From CAZGGW01 sp964525365 (GTDB lineage: Bacteria; Bacillota_I; Bacilli_A; RF39; UBA660): a stretch of 56,207 nucleotides of DNA. The notes under the pieces are model-generated. The model made no database searches and was not told the DNA's origin. It saw only the letters and a program-made list of their open reading frames with translations. The stretch is from assembly GCA_964525365.1 (NCBI GenBank), contig CAZGGW010000001.1:1-56207 (forward strand), given 5' to 3'. The position numbers and the translations under genes were made by a program. This document shows, piece after piece, positions 43,114 to 51,425 of the stretch. Numbering within the stretch: position 1 is the first letter of the stretch; each line of letters begins with the position of its first letter.

Positions 43114-43833
43114 ATGTGTAAAATAATTTGTATTGAAGGAACAGATTGCTCTGGAAAAGAAACTCAAAGTAATGAATTAATTAAAAGATTAGAGCAAGAT
43201 GGGTTAAAAGTTAAAAAGTATTCGTTTCCGATTTATGAACTTCCAAGTGGAAGAATAGTAGGGGATAACTATTTAGGTAAAAGTGGCAAATCTTATTTTG
43301 AAGAAGGAGCTCCTAACGTAGATCCAATTATATCTTCTTTATATTTCGCAGCTAATAGGCGAGAAGCTTTTTTGAAGATAATAGAAAATGATTTAAATAA
43401 ATACGATATTATCATATTGGATAGATATACAACTTCAAATTTGGGTCATCAAGGTGGAAAAGGTAAAACAAAACTACTCAGAGAAAAAATATGTGATACT
43501 ATAATTAAGTTAGAATTTGATTTGTGTGAATTACCCAACCCTGATGCGGTTATATTTTTACATATGCCCTATGAAGCAACGATTGAGCTTAAAAAAAACA
43601 GAGAAATTCTTGATGATAATGAAAAGTCTCCAAAGCATTTAAAAGATGCCGAAAGAAGTTATTTGGAAATATGTAAAAAGTATAATTGGGACTATATTAG
43701 TTGTATTAAAGGAAGAAAATATACAAATATTGAAGATATAAAAACTATAAAAGAAATTAATGATGAAGTATATGATGTGATTAGAAATTTGAAATTCAAA
43801 AAATCATCTTATAAAAAGATGACAAAATATTAG
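43114..43833 (+). CDS. tmk: Thymidylate kinase
   Basis: A 239-residue nucleoside monophosphate kinase. The P-loop is EGTDCSGKET (8-17), the DRY-type motif is I-L-D-R-Y-T-T-S-N near 108-116, and a LID-region segment K-K-N-R-E near 154-158 follows. It should convert dTMP to dTDP. The P-loop with Cys between Asp and Ser is unusual but occurs in some uncultured Firmicutes as far as I recall. The length is slightly above the typical 205-215 residues, and the sequence is divergent, so a related deoxynucleoside kinase is possible. RBS: TAGGAGAAAATT. It stands apart from the usual holB-tmk context. Confidence 0.82.
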   Translation: MCKIICIEGTDCSGKETQSNELIKRLEQDGLKVKKYSFPIYELPSGRIVGDNYLGKSGKSYFEEGAPNVDPIISSLYFAANRREAFLKIIENDLNKYDIIILDRYTTSNLGHQGGKGKTKLLREKICDTIIKLEFDLCELPNPDAVIFLHMPYEATIELKKNREILDDNEKSPKHLKDAERSYLEICKKYNWDYISCIKGRKYTNIEDIKTIKEINDEVYDVIRNLKFKKSSYKKMTKY

Positions 43834-43860
43834 AAAAAAAGGAAGTTAGTAGCTTCCTTT
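43834..43860. terminator. Bidirectional terminator between tmk and the YjcZ-like gene
   Basis: AAAGGAAG (43838-43845) pairs with CTTCCTTT (43853-43860) across a seven-base loop. On the minus strand it ends in TTTTTTT, so it is strongest for the YjcZ-like gene. Confidence 0.75.
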
Positions 43861-44047
43861 AATTATTGCATGGAATTGGTCCGGGTCCAGGATATCCATT
43901 GTTAAGAAATCCTGCTCCAAACACAACAACTAGTAATATAAATAAAACTAGTATAATTGCTGCTCCATAACCATATCCTCCGCCATATGTAGGGTATCCA
44001 TAATTTGGAGTAGCATTATATCCACCATTGTATCCGTAATAATACAT
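43859..44047 (-). CDS. YjcZ-like small sporulation membrane protein
   Basis: A 62-residue protein with a Tyr/Gly/Asn-rich N-terminus and a single membrane helix near residues 28-48. The core G-Y-G-Y-G-A-A-I-I-L-V-L-F-I-L-L-V-V-V matches the YjcZ family of tiny membrane proteins, associated with sporulation in Bacilli. The last 14 residues are Gly/Pro-rich with one Cys. It has a strong ribosome binding site (AAAGGAGG) and a clear terminator. No sporulation promoter could be assigned with confidence. Confidence 0.75.
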   Translation of the reverse strand: MYYYGYNGGYNATPNYGYPTYGGGYGYGAAIILVLFILLVVVFGAGFLNNGYPGPGPIPCNN

Positions 44048-44132
44048 AAAATTACCTCCTTTAACTTCCTATAGTAGTTTACGTAATTGGGCTCTATTTT
44101 GACAATTAAAATGTCTAAATTAATGAAATAAG

Positions 44133-44161
44133 TTTAATTATATCTGTCAATATGTTAAAAT
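44133..44161 (+). promoter_or_regulatory. Promoter placing the transcript start at the ftsW-family ATG
   Basis: TTTAAT (44133-44138), a 17-base spacer and TGtTAAAAT (-10 at 44156-44161). The start point would fall at about 44168, next to the ATG at 44169, and there is no ribosome binding site. Confidence 0.55.
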
Positions 44162-44168
44162 TTATAGT

Positions 44169-45341
44169 ATGAAAGAAAGAAATATAATTAGCAAAATGGA
44201 TAAATTTCTTTTCGTTATAACAACAATATATTTTATTGCTGGTGCTTTTTTTGTGTTATCTGCTTCAAGCGTTGCAGCAGTAGTGAAATATAACGTTAAT
44301 CCATATTATTTTTTCTTAAGACAAATATTTTTTATAGTAGTGGGCTACATTGTTGGCTTTTTTGTTATTTTAAGAATTCCAACTTCCAGATATAAAAAAT
44401 ATATATATCCTGGTTTTCTTTTATTTGTTGGTATATTGATAGTGATATTAGGATATGGAGAAATAACTAATAGTGCTAAAAGTTGGATAACTATTGCTGG
44501 CGCGAGATTTCAACCAAGTGAATTTATAAAGTTGTTATTGATATTATATTTAGGTGTATTTTTAAACAAATATTATGAAAAACCTCATTCAAAATATTCT
44601 TTGTTAATACCCTTGATTGTTGTTTTTATAGTTTTCTTTTTGATTGCATCGCAGCCCGATTTAGGTACTGCTTCTGTTATAGCTTTTGTATCATTTTTTA
44701 TATTTTTGAGTTTACCAACGCAAAAAAATCCTTCTTTAAAAAAAATAAAAATTATTGGATTATTTAGTGTTATAGTTGTAGGACTAGTGGGGTATATATT
44801 TGGAAATAAGATATTAACTGATGCACAATTAGAAAGATTTACTTTTTCAAGTCCATGTTCTAGATATACCGAAAATACTGGATATCAAGTATGCAATGGT
44901 TTTATTGCAATTCATAATGGCGGATTATTTGGTTTGGGAATAGGGGAATCCACTCAAAAATATTTATATTTGCCAGAAGCTCATACTGATTTTATTTTTT
45001 CAATTATAGTTGAAGAATTGGGGATAATTGTAGGAATAATAATAATTATAGGTTATATTTTTATATTACTAAGACTGATAAAAATTTCAAAGGAATGCTA
45101 CAATATTAGAAATTCTATAATAGTATATGGAATCTTTTTATTAATTCTTGCACACTTATTTGTAAATTTAATGGGAGTACTTGCAATGATTCCACTTACT
45201 GGAATCCCACTGCCTTTCTTCAGTTATGGTGGAAGCTTTTTATTGACACTTATTGCATCACTGTTTATAGTACAAAGAATAAATATAGAAAATAAAATAA
45301 GTAGAAAAAATACTGAAATTAAAGCGATATCGGGGAGGTAA
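44169..45341 (+). CDS. FtsW/RodA/SpoVE-family peptidoglycan polymerase
   Basis: A 390-residue SEDS-family protein with about ten membrane helices. Typical motifs are S-A-K-S-W-I-T-I-A-G near 98-107, R-F-Q-P-S-E-F-I-K-L, the S-Q-P-D-L-G-T-A near 160-167 carrying the catalytic Asp region, and G-I-P-L-P-F-F-S-Y-G-G-S near the end. SEDS proteins polymerise lipid II glycan strands with a partner class B PBP. The sequence alone does not separate FtsW (division), RodA (elongation) and SpoVE (spore cortex). The nearby sporulation genes make SpoVE possible. There is no ribosome binding site. Confidence 0.92.
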   Translation: MKERNIISKMDKFLFVITTIYFIAGAFFVLSASSVAAVVKYNVNPYYFFLRQIFFIVVGYIVGFFVILRIPTSRYKKYIYPGFLLFVGILIVILGYGEITNSAKSWITIAGARFQPSEFIKLLLILYLGVFLNKYYEKPHSKYSLLIPLIVVFIVFFLIASQPDLGTASVIAFVSFFIFLSLPTQKNPSLKKIKIIGLFSVIVVGLVGYIFGNKILTDAQLERFTFSSPCSRYTENTGYQVCNGFIAIHNGGLFGLGIGESTQKYLYLPEAHTDFIFSIIVEELGIIVGIIIIIGYIFILLRLIKISKECYNIRNSIIVYGIFLLILAHLFVNLMGVLAMIPLTGIPLPFFSYGGSFLLTLIASLFIVQRINIENKISRKNTEIKAISGR

Positions 45342-45344
45342 ATA

Positions 45345-45716
45345 ATGAATAATGATGTTTTTAAAATTAGTGCATTTGACTTGATGACTATTTCTTATTA
45401 CGTAAATCAATATTTAAAAAAGCATCCATATTGTAAGGATGAAATTATAAAATACTTTGAGATGAATGCAGTAGAATTATTAATTGAAATTAATGAAAAA
45501 TATCCGATATTGTCTAATTTTGTTAATTTTAAAATACCATATTCAAAAAACAAATATAAGTATGTGAAAAGTTTTATAGGAATAGATATAATAAATATGA
45601 AGGAAAGACAAAAAGTAGAAATATGTGAAAAAGTGGTAAATTATTCATTTAACGCTTTTTGTGATTATTTTGGCGTTGATAAAGAAGATCCTAAAGTTAA
45701 AAAATTAATTAAATAA
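45345..45716 (+). CDS. Unknown 123-residue protein
   Basis: I do not recognise this protein. It is soluble and helical, beginning N-N-D-V-F-K-I-S-A-F-D-L-M-T, with a Tyr-rich middle (K-Y-K-Y-V-K) and a C-terminal F-C-D-Y-F-G-V-D-K-E-D-P. There is no motif for catalysis or nucleic-acid binding. It begins three bases after the ftsW-family stop behind GGGGAGG, so it shares that transcript, and a strong terminator ends the unit. Confidence 0.65.
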   Translation: MNNDVFKISAFDLMTISYYVNQYLKKHPYCKDEIIKYFEMNAVELLIEINEKYPILSNFVNFKIPYSKNKYKYVKSFIGIDIINMKERQKVEICEKVVNYSFNAFCDYFGVDKEDPKVKKLIK

Positions 45717-45743
45717 AAAGTGTTTTAATAAAAAAAAGACAAT

Positions 45744-45778
45744 AATTATAGTAGGAGTAAGTACTATAATTTTTTTTA
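45744..45778 (+). terminator. Intrinsic terminator or attenuator directly before comEA
   Basis: A perfect 10-bp stem AATTATAGTA (45744-45753) with TACTATAATT (45762-45771), followed by T residues. It lies only about 13 bases before the comEA ribosome binding site, with no promoter visible in between. Confidence 0.8.
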
Positions 45779-45790
45779 TTAGGAGGAAAA

Positions 45791-46489
45791 ATGTTAGAAA
45801 AAATTAAGGATGTTATAAATAAAAACAAAAAAATTGGTCTGATGAGTTTAGCAATAATAATTATATTTGTTTTTATTTGTATCGTAATAAATAATAAATA
45901 TAAAAATAAAGAGCCGGAAAAAACAATTAGCAAAGATGTTGTCAGTATGACTGAGTCAAAAGATGAAATAGAATATTATACGGTTGATATAAAAGGTGAA
46001 ATAAATAATCCTGGTGTATATTTGGTAGCTAGTGGAAGTACTATAAATGAAGTAATAAGTATAAGTGGTGGTGTAACGAAGAATGCCAATACGCGATATA
46101 TCAATTTAGCAAAAAAAGTGAAAGATGAGATGACTATTATTGTGTATTCTAATAAAGAAGTTGAAGAATTATTAGAAGAAGAAATTGTCTATGAAACACC
46201 ATGTGTATGTGAAGAAATAATTAATGAAAGTTGCATAGTTGAGTATGATTCGTATTTTAATTCATATTATAGTAATAATTTAAAAAATGAGAGCAATTTA
46301 ATAAATATTAATACTGCTTCTAGTGAAGAACTACAAACTTTGAGCGGGATAGGAGAAGCTAAAGCACTAGCTATAATAAATTATAGAAAAGAAAATGGTG
46401 ATTTTATAAATATAGAAGATATAATGAACGTGAGTGGTATAAGTGAATCCACATATTCTAAAATTAAGAATTTTATTACTACAAAATAA
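45791..46489 (+). CDS. comEA: Competence protein ComEA (DNA receptor)
   Basis: A 232-residue DNA-binding protein of the uptake machinery. A membrane helix lies near residues 17-35 with the rest outside. It has an SLBB-type domain (about 58-122, with D-I-K-G-E-I-N-N-P-G-V-Y) and a C-terminal helix-hairpin-helix pair (about 172-232, with I-N-I-N-T-A-S-S-E-E-L and G-I-G-E-A-K-A-L-A-I). The linker has a Cys cluster (P-C-V-C-E-E), not typical. RBS: TTAGGAGGAAAA. It binds incoming double-stranded DNA and passes it to ComEC, encoded next. Confidence 0.92.
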   Translation: MLEKIKDVINKNKKIGLMSLAIIIIFVFICIVINNKYKNKEPEKTISKDVVSMTESKDEIEYYTVDIKGEINNPGVYLVASGSTINEVISISGGVTKNANTRYINLAKKVKDEMTIIVYSNKEVEELLEEEIVYETPCVCEEIINESCIVEYDSYFNSYYSNNLKNESNLININTASSEELQTLSGIGEAKALAIINYRKENGDFINIEDIMNVSGISESTYSKIKNFITTK

Positions 46490-48527
46490 ATTATACATAA
46501 TTCTATTTGTTTTGGCATCAGTCTTTTCTTTACTATATACGAATATAATAAATTTCAAATCTTTGTACAATATAAATGAAACAATCTTTACCTTAATAAT
46601 TACCGATTATAAGGTGGATGGTAATAAATTATCGTTAGAATTTGTTGGAAAAGAAAAAATAATTGGTAATTATTATTTTGATTCATTAAAAGAAAAAAAC
46701 AATTTTTTAAATACTTATAGTTTAGGTGATAAAGTAGTATTAGTTGGTACAATTGAAAAGGCAAGTGAGAATATGATTCCAAATACATTTAATTATAAAA
46801 AATATTTGTATTATAATAAGGTGTATTATTTGTTGACTATTAAAAGTTTTAATAAATTAAAAGATAATAATAATATTTTTTATAAAATAAAGCAATTTGT
46901 ATATAAAAGAATAGAATCTATAGAGAATAATAAATATATTTATACATTTGTAATAGGTGAAAAATCATTTATTGAGTCTGATGTTAATAATACATATAAA
47001 TCAAATGGTATATCACATTTATTTGCATTATCGGGATTACATGTTTCGTTATTATCAGTGATAATAATAAGTATATTAAAATTTATAAAAGTAAAAGAAT
47101 TAGAAAGATATATTATTACATTTATATTGTTATTATTATTTTGTTTTATATCTGGGTTTTCACCATCAATTTTAAGAGCTACTTTATTTTTCTTTTTATT
47201 AGGAATAAATAAAGTATATTATTTATATATCAAAAATAGTAATGTTTTATTAATTGTTTATTTTATATTGCTCTTAATTAATCCATTTATTATATATTCT
47301 CTTGGTTTTATTTTATCATTTACAATTACATATTTTATATTATTATTTTATGAAAATAAAGAACAAAAAAATTATATAAAAAGTCTTTTTTTAACTAGCA
47401 TAATATCATTTTTTAGTTCTTTTGGGATTATAATATATGAATTTTATGAAGTTAATATTATGTCAATATTTTTCAATATGTTTTTTGTACCATTAGTGTC
47501 ATTTGTAATTTATCCCGCCTCTCTTCTTACTTTTATTTTTCCAAAACTTTCTACTATATTTTTATTTTTAACAAATATAATGGAAAAAGCCTCAAAATTT
47601 TGTGGTAATATTAATTTTGGAACTATTATGTTCTCAAAAACTAGCTTTTTGTTTTTATTAATTTATTATGTAACATTATACATAATAATTAAATATAAAA
47701 AAGTTAAATTGTCTTTGATTTTGATTTGCTTGAGCAGTATTTATTATTTAAAACCATATTTAGATACTAAAACCTATTTATATTTTTTAAACGTAGGTCA
47801 AGGAGATGCGATTTTTATTAAAACACCCTACAACAAAAATAACATTGTTATTGATACTGGGGGGAAATCAAATTATAAAAGCGAAGACTGGGAAAAAAGA
47901 GTTAATACTTTTTCATTATCAAATACATTAACGACGTTCTATAAAAGCGTTGGTGCTAAAAAAATAGATTATATGTTTATTACACATGGTGATAATGATC
48001 ATATAGGATATGGACTGGAATTTTACAAATATATTAAAATTAATAATATTTTTATAAATAAAGGTCAAGTTAACTATAATGAATCTAAATTAAATTATAA
48101 AATAATTGATGAAAAAGAATATATAATGGATAATATTAATATTTATTCTTTAAACGACAAAATCTATGACAACGAAAATGATAATAGTATGATATTGTTA
48201 TTGGTTATTGAAAATTATAAAATTTTATTAATGGGAGATGCATCAAAAGAACAAGAAAAATATATAATAGAAAATTATAATTTAGGGCCAATCGATATAT
48301 TAAAGATAGGACATCATGGTAGTAAAACTAGTACAAGTGAAGAACTAATTAAAGATATATTACCAAAATATTCGGTAATATCAGTTGGATTAAATAACAA
48401 ATTTAATCATCCTAGTCTTGAAACAATTAATGTTTTAAAAAAATATAATTCTGTTATTTATAGAACAGATGAAGTTGGAAACATTATATTTGTAATTGAT
48501 AATAACACATTAAAGAACATTAAATAA
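46443..48527 (+). CDS. comEC: Competence channel protein ComEC/Rec2
   Basis: A 694-residue membrane channel for single-stranded DNA uptake. The N-terminus includes an OB-like domain (about 50-130). The middle is a competence domain with some eight helices and the motif H-L-F-A-L-S-G-L-H-V near 192-201. The C-terminus is a metallo-beta-lactamase domain with N-V-G-Q-G-D-A near 451-457, T-H-G-D-N-D-H-I near 515-522 and G-H-H-G-S-K-T. The GTG at 46443 gives a 47-base overlap with comEA; a later non-standard start is possible because no ribosome binding site is evident. The length is close to normal. Confidence 0.9.
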   Translation: MNPHILKLRILLLQNKLYIILFVLASVFSLLYTNIINFKSLYNINETIFTLIITDYKVDGNKLSLEFVGKEKIIGNYYFDSLKEKNNFLNTYSLGDKVVLVGTIEKASENMIPNTFNYKKYLYYNKVYYLLTIKSFNKLKDNNNIFYKIKQFVYKRIESIENNKYIYTFVIGEKSFIESDVNNTYKSNGISHLFALSGLHVSLLSVIIISILKFIKVKELERYIITFILLLLFCFISGFSPSILRATLFFFLLGINKVYYLYIKNSNVLLIVYFILLLINPFIIYSLGFILSFTITYFILLFYENKEQKNYIKSLFLTSIISFFSSFGIIIYEFYEVNIMSIFFNMFFVPLVSFVIYPASLLTFIFPKLSTIFLFLTNIMEKASKFCGNINFGTIMFSKTSFLFLLIYYVTLYIIIKYKKVKLSLILICLSSIYYLKPYLDTKTYLYFLNVGQGDAIFIKTPYNKNNIVIDTGGKSNYKSEDWEKRVNTFSLSNTLTTFYKSVGAKKIDYMFITHGDNDHIGYGLEFYKYIKINNIFINKGQVNYNESKLNYKIIDEKEYIMDNINIYSLNDKIYDNENDNSMILLLVIENYKILLMGDASKEQEKYIIENYNLGPIDILKIGHHGSKTSTSEELIKDILPKYSVISVGLNNKFNHPSLETINVLKKYNSVIYRTDEVGNIIFVIDNNTLKNIK

Positions 48528-48562
48528 GTAAGAAAAATAAAACCCACTCAACAGTAGGCTTT
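48528..48562 (-). terminator. Intrinsic terminator of the 35-residue membrane protein
   Basis: Read on the minus strand, AAAGCCTACT pairs with AGTGGGTTTT (10 pairs including two G-U) and is followed by ATTTTTC. The left arm includes the stop codon. Confidence 0.65.
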
Positions 48563-48668
48563 AAGATAAAATCATTGATATAACTCCGGTAAGAAGACCA
48601 ACGGTCATTAAAATTAATAAAGACCATACGGCAACTTTTCTCAAATTCTTTTTTGTTTTCTTTTTCAT
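48561..48668 (-). CDS. Prli42/DUF4044-like membrane micro-protein
   Basis: A 35-residue protein on the minus strand: a basic start (M-K-K-K-T-K-K-N-L-R-K) followed by one membrane helix (about 12-33). This matches the plan of Prli42, the stressosome anchor of Listeria and Bacillus, and of the DUF4044 micro-proteins; the sequence is too short to separate them. It has a ribosome binding site (GAGGAAGTT) and its own terminator, which argues for a real gene. Confidence 0.65.
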   Translation of the reverse strand: MKKKTKKNLRKVAVWSLLILMTVGLLTGVISMILS

Positions 48669-48733
48669 AACTTCCTCATCATAATTATATAACATTATTA
48701 TCATAAAAAGCAAACAATTTAATATATTTTAAT

Positions 48734-49321
48734 ATGAAAAAATTTAAAAACAAAAAGATGTTATTAATACTATTACTTGTATTGGCATTGGGTTTGATTT
48801 CGGGATTTATATTTGCTTTTTTTATAGAAAAAACGGACATGCTTATTTTGAAAGAAAATATTGAGAATTATATAAACATTATTAATCAAAATTTTTCTTA
48901 TAAAGAAGCAATATTTAAAAGCATTTCTAATAATTTAGTATATTTGTTAGTGATATTAGTATGCACAATAGTTTTCATTTTGTTTCCTGTGGTAGTATTT
49001 CTATTATTTTATAAAGCTTTTTCAGTAGGTTTTTTAGTATCCATTTTAATATTCATGTATAAATTGAAAGGAATATATTATTTTTTCATTTTTATATTTC
49101 CGAGCGTAATAATAAATTTGTTTTTATGTTTACTAATTTCTCAAATATCTATTAAGGTAGCACGTCAAACTATTAAATCATTATATAAAAATGAAAACAT
49201 TAATATTAGAAATTTTTATAAAAAATATTTAACTACTTTTTTAATTTTTGTTGGCTTATTTGTGATAAATTCATTAATAGAAGTTTTTGTTGGAACTTTT
49301 TTAATAAGAACATTTATATAA
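48734..49321 (+). CDS. spoIIM: Stage II sporulation protein M-like
   Basis: A 195-residue membrane protein with about five helices. The segment L-L-F-Y-K-A-F-S-V-G-F-L-V near 86-98, followed by L-K-G-I-Y-Y-F-F-I-F-I-F-P near 105-117, matches SpoIIM. In Bacillus SpoIIM with SpoIID and SpoIIP drives septal wall remodelling and membrane migration during engulfment. A weak sigma-E-like pair, ATAATT (48681-48686) and CATAAAAA (48702-48709), lies upstream. No ribosome binding site is visible. In Bacillus spoIIM lies close to xerD-deoB; here they are about 4 kb apart. Confidence 0.75.
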   Translation: MKKFKNKKMLLILLLVLALGLISGFIFAFFIEKTDMLILKENIENYINIINQNFSYKEAIFKSISNNLVYLLVILVCTIVFILFPVVVFLLFYKAFSVGFLVSILIFMYKLKGIYYFFIFIFPSVIINLFLCLLISQISIKVARQTIKSLYKNENINIRNFYKKYLTTFLIFVGLFVINSLIEVFVGTFLIRTFI

Positions 49322-49357
49322 ATTTGATTATATGCTATAATTTTATTAGAGGTATTT

Positions 49358-50452
49358 ATGAAAGTTATAGTTGGTATGAGTGGTGGGGTAGATAGTGCTG
49401 TAGCGGCCTTACTTTTAAAAGAACAGGGTTTTGAAGTCGCAGGATTATTTATGAAAAACTGGGATTCAAATATAAATAATGATATAGAAGGAATAACAGA
49501 AGATATTTGTCCGCAGGAACAAGATTATTTAGATGCAAAAAAAGTTTGTGAGAAGTTAGAAATACCGCTTTATAGAGTGGATTTTATTAAGGAATATTGG
49601 GATAATGTGTTCAAGTATTTTTTGAATGAGTTAGAAAAAGGACGAACTCCCAATCCTGATATTATGTGTAATAAATATATAAAATTTGATTTATTTTTAA
49701 AAGAAGCACTTTCTTTAGGAGCAGATAAAATCGCAACGGGTCATTATGCTAGGATAGAAGGAACTAAACTTTTAAGGGCTAAAGATTTAAATAAAGATCA
49801 AACATATTTTTTGTCTCAAGTTCCTATTTCCAATTTTAAAGACATATTGTTTCCAATTGGAGATTTGACTAAGCCAGAAGTACGAAAAATTGCTACAGAA
49901 AATAATTTGGCTGTGGCAACTAAGAAGGACTCGACGGGTATTTGCTTCATTGGTGAAAGAAATTATCAAAAATTTGTTTCTAATTATTTAAAAGGAAAAA
50001 GTGGAGATATTGTCGATGTCGAAACAAATAAAGTGATTGGAAAACATAAAGGACTAATGTATTATACTATTGGTCAAAGAAAAAATGTTGGGCTTTCTGG
50101 AGATCAACAGAGGCATTATGTGTGTGGTAAAGATTCTAAAAATAATACATTATATGTAGCATTTGGCAATGATAATAAATATTTAAAAAGCAATGAAGCA
50201 ATTATAGAAGATATGAATTATATAAGTGGTTTAAGGCCTACTTTTGCTAGCTGCAAATTTAGATATAGAAGTAAAGATGTGAACATTCAAATTGAATACT
50301 TAGAAAATAATGAAATTAAAGTGTTGTATGAATCGGAAAAAGCTGTAACTCCTGGCCAAGCCTGCGTTATTTATTTGGGTGAAGAATGTATAGGAGGCGG
50401 AATTATTAAAGAAGTTAGAAACAATGGGGAAAAACTCTGGTATTTAAATTAA
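49358..50452 (+). CDS. mnmA: tRNA-specific 2-thiouridylase MnmA
   Basis: A 364-residue enzyme making 2-thiouridine at tRNA position 34 for Lys, Glu and Gln. The PP-loop is M-S-G-G-V-D-S near 5-11. The two catalytic Cys are in N-P-D-I-M-C-N near 98-104 and G-I-C-F-I-G-E-R near 193-200. The insert and C-terminal beta-barrel domains follow, ending in P-G-Q-A-C-V. RBS: AGAGG. The length is normal. Confidence 0.96.
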   Translation: MKVIVGMSGGVDSAVAALLLKEQGFEVAGLFMKNWDSNINNDIEGITEDICPQEQDYLDAKKVCEKLEIPLYRVDFIKEYWDNVFKYFLNELEKGRTPNPDIMCNKYIKFDLFLKEALSLGADKIATGHYARIEGTKLLRAKDLNKDQTYFLSQVPISNFKDILFPIGDLTKPEVRKIATENNLAVATKKDSTGICFIGERNYQKFVSNYLKGKSGDIVDVETNKVIGKHKGLMYYTIGQRKNVGLSGDQQRHYVCGKDSKNNTLYVAFGNDNKYLKSNEAIIEDMNYISGLRPTFASCKFRYRSKDVNIQIEYLENNEIKVLYESEKAVTPGQACVIYLGEECIGGGIIKEVRNNGEKLWYLN

Positions 50453-50513
50453 AATTTTCTTTTTTTTTCAAATGAAGTGCGTTATAATAAATATAGTAAA
50501 AGGGTAGTTGGAT

Positions 50514-51293
50514 ATGTTGGATAATATTGCGAACTTTATTTTATTTATAATATTACTATTTGTAGTAATTGTTATTATAGTAACTATATGTAGAGAAACT
50601 ATTATTTTTTTGTTACGATATTTTAAACATTTAAAAAACCAAACTACTGATTTTATAAACAATGCTTATACTAGTATTGAAGATTTGGTGACAGATCACG
50701 AATGGCTAGAAGATAAAAAAGAATTTAAGATAGATACATCGTCAAAGAAAGAAACAGAATTTTTTGTTGAATCCTTCAATAAAGTGAAAGGTGAGGAACT
50801 CGAAGAAAAAATAATTGAAATTTTAGAATCTATTAGTAATGATATATTCATAATAAAAAATTCGTTTGTTCCAAGAAATAATAATAAAACAAAAAAATAT
50901 GAAGTAGATATACTAGCAATTCATAAAAGTGGAGTTTATGTTATAGAATCAAAAAATTACGCTGGAATGTTGTATGGAACAGAAAAAAAATTGGTGTGGA
51001 AATGTTATTATACAGATGGAAGATTTTATACAACAACTAATCCAATAATTATGAATCAACGAAAAATAGATACCTTAGTAAAATTTTTTAACAATAAAAT
51101 ACCACGTAAACTATTTAAATCATATGTGGTGTTTGGTGATAAAGGAAAATTCAAAGTAAAAACAGTGAACAAAAGTACTAAAATGCTATTAGTAAATGAT
51201 TTAAAAAAGACAATAAAAAATGATATTAAAAATGAAGAACTAACTAATAAACAAATGAACTATATTTATGAAAAATTGACTGGTGAAAAATAA
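50514..51293 (+). CDS. NERD-domain protein with membrane anchor
   Basis: A 259-residue protein. A membrane helix lies at about 5-28, then a coiled linker. The NERD (nuclease-related) domain spans about 93-205, with K-K-Y-E-V-D-I-L-A-I, V-Y-V-I-E-S-K-N-Y and N-P-I-I-M-N-Q. The D-x-x-x...E-x-K arrangement is retained (Asp in E-V-D-I and E-S-K), as in restriction-type nuclease folds. NERD proteins often occur with DNA-processing or defence functions; this one is alone. The ATG at 50514 follows AAAGGG; an in-frame TTG is two codons upstream. Confidence 0.82.
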   Translation: MLDNIANFILFIILLFVVIVIIVTICRETIIFLLRYFKHLKNQTTDFINNAYTSIEDLVTDHEWLEDKKEFKIDTSSKKETEFFVESFNKVKGEELEEKIIEILESISNDIFIIKNSFVPRNNNKTKKYEVDILAIHKSGVYVIESKNYAGMLYGTEKKLVWKCYYTDGRFYTTTNPIIMNQRKIDTLVKFFNNKIPRKLFKSYVVFGDKGKFKVKTVNKSTKMLLVNDLKKTIKNDIKNEELTNKQMNYIYEKLTGEK

Positions 51294-51352
51294 CAAAAGG
51301 TTTTTTTGCTGTTAAGAAGTTATTTATAAGTGTTTTTAAATTTTAAAAAAAT

Positions 51353-51394
51353 GTAAACTTTACGCTTGACAATGATATGTAAAGAGATTACAAT
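51353..51394 (+). promoter_or_regulatory. Promoter with two inverted repeats (candidate operators)
   Basis: TTGACA (51366-51371), a 17-base spacer and TACAAT (51389-51394). GTAAA-C-TTTAC (51353-51363) lies just before the -35. TGTAA-AGAGA-TTACA (51378-51392) covers the spacer and overlaps the -10. The second repeat would block RNA polymerase if bound. Confidence 0.65.
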
Positions 51395-51425
51395 AAACAT
51401 ATAGAGTAGGAGAGATATAAAAATT

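Noticed and set aside
43050..43121. 23-codon frame just before tmk
   Set aside because: It has an ATG but overlaps the tmk start and resembles nothing. It probably belongs to the decayed region after the LRR gene.
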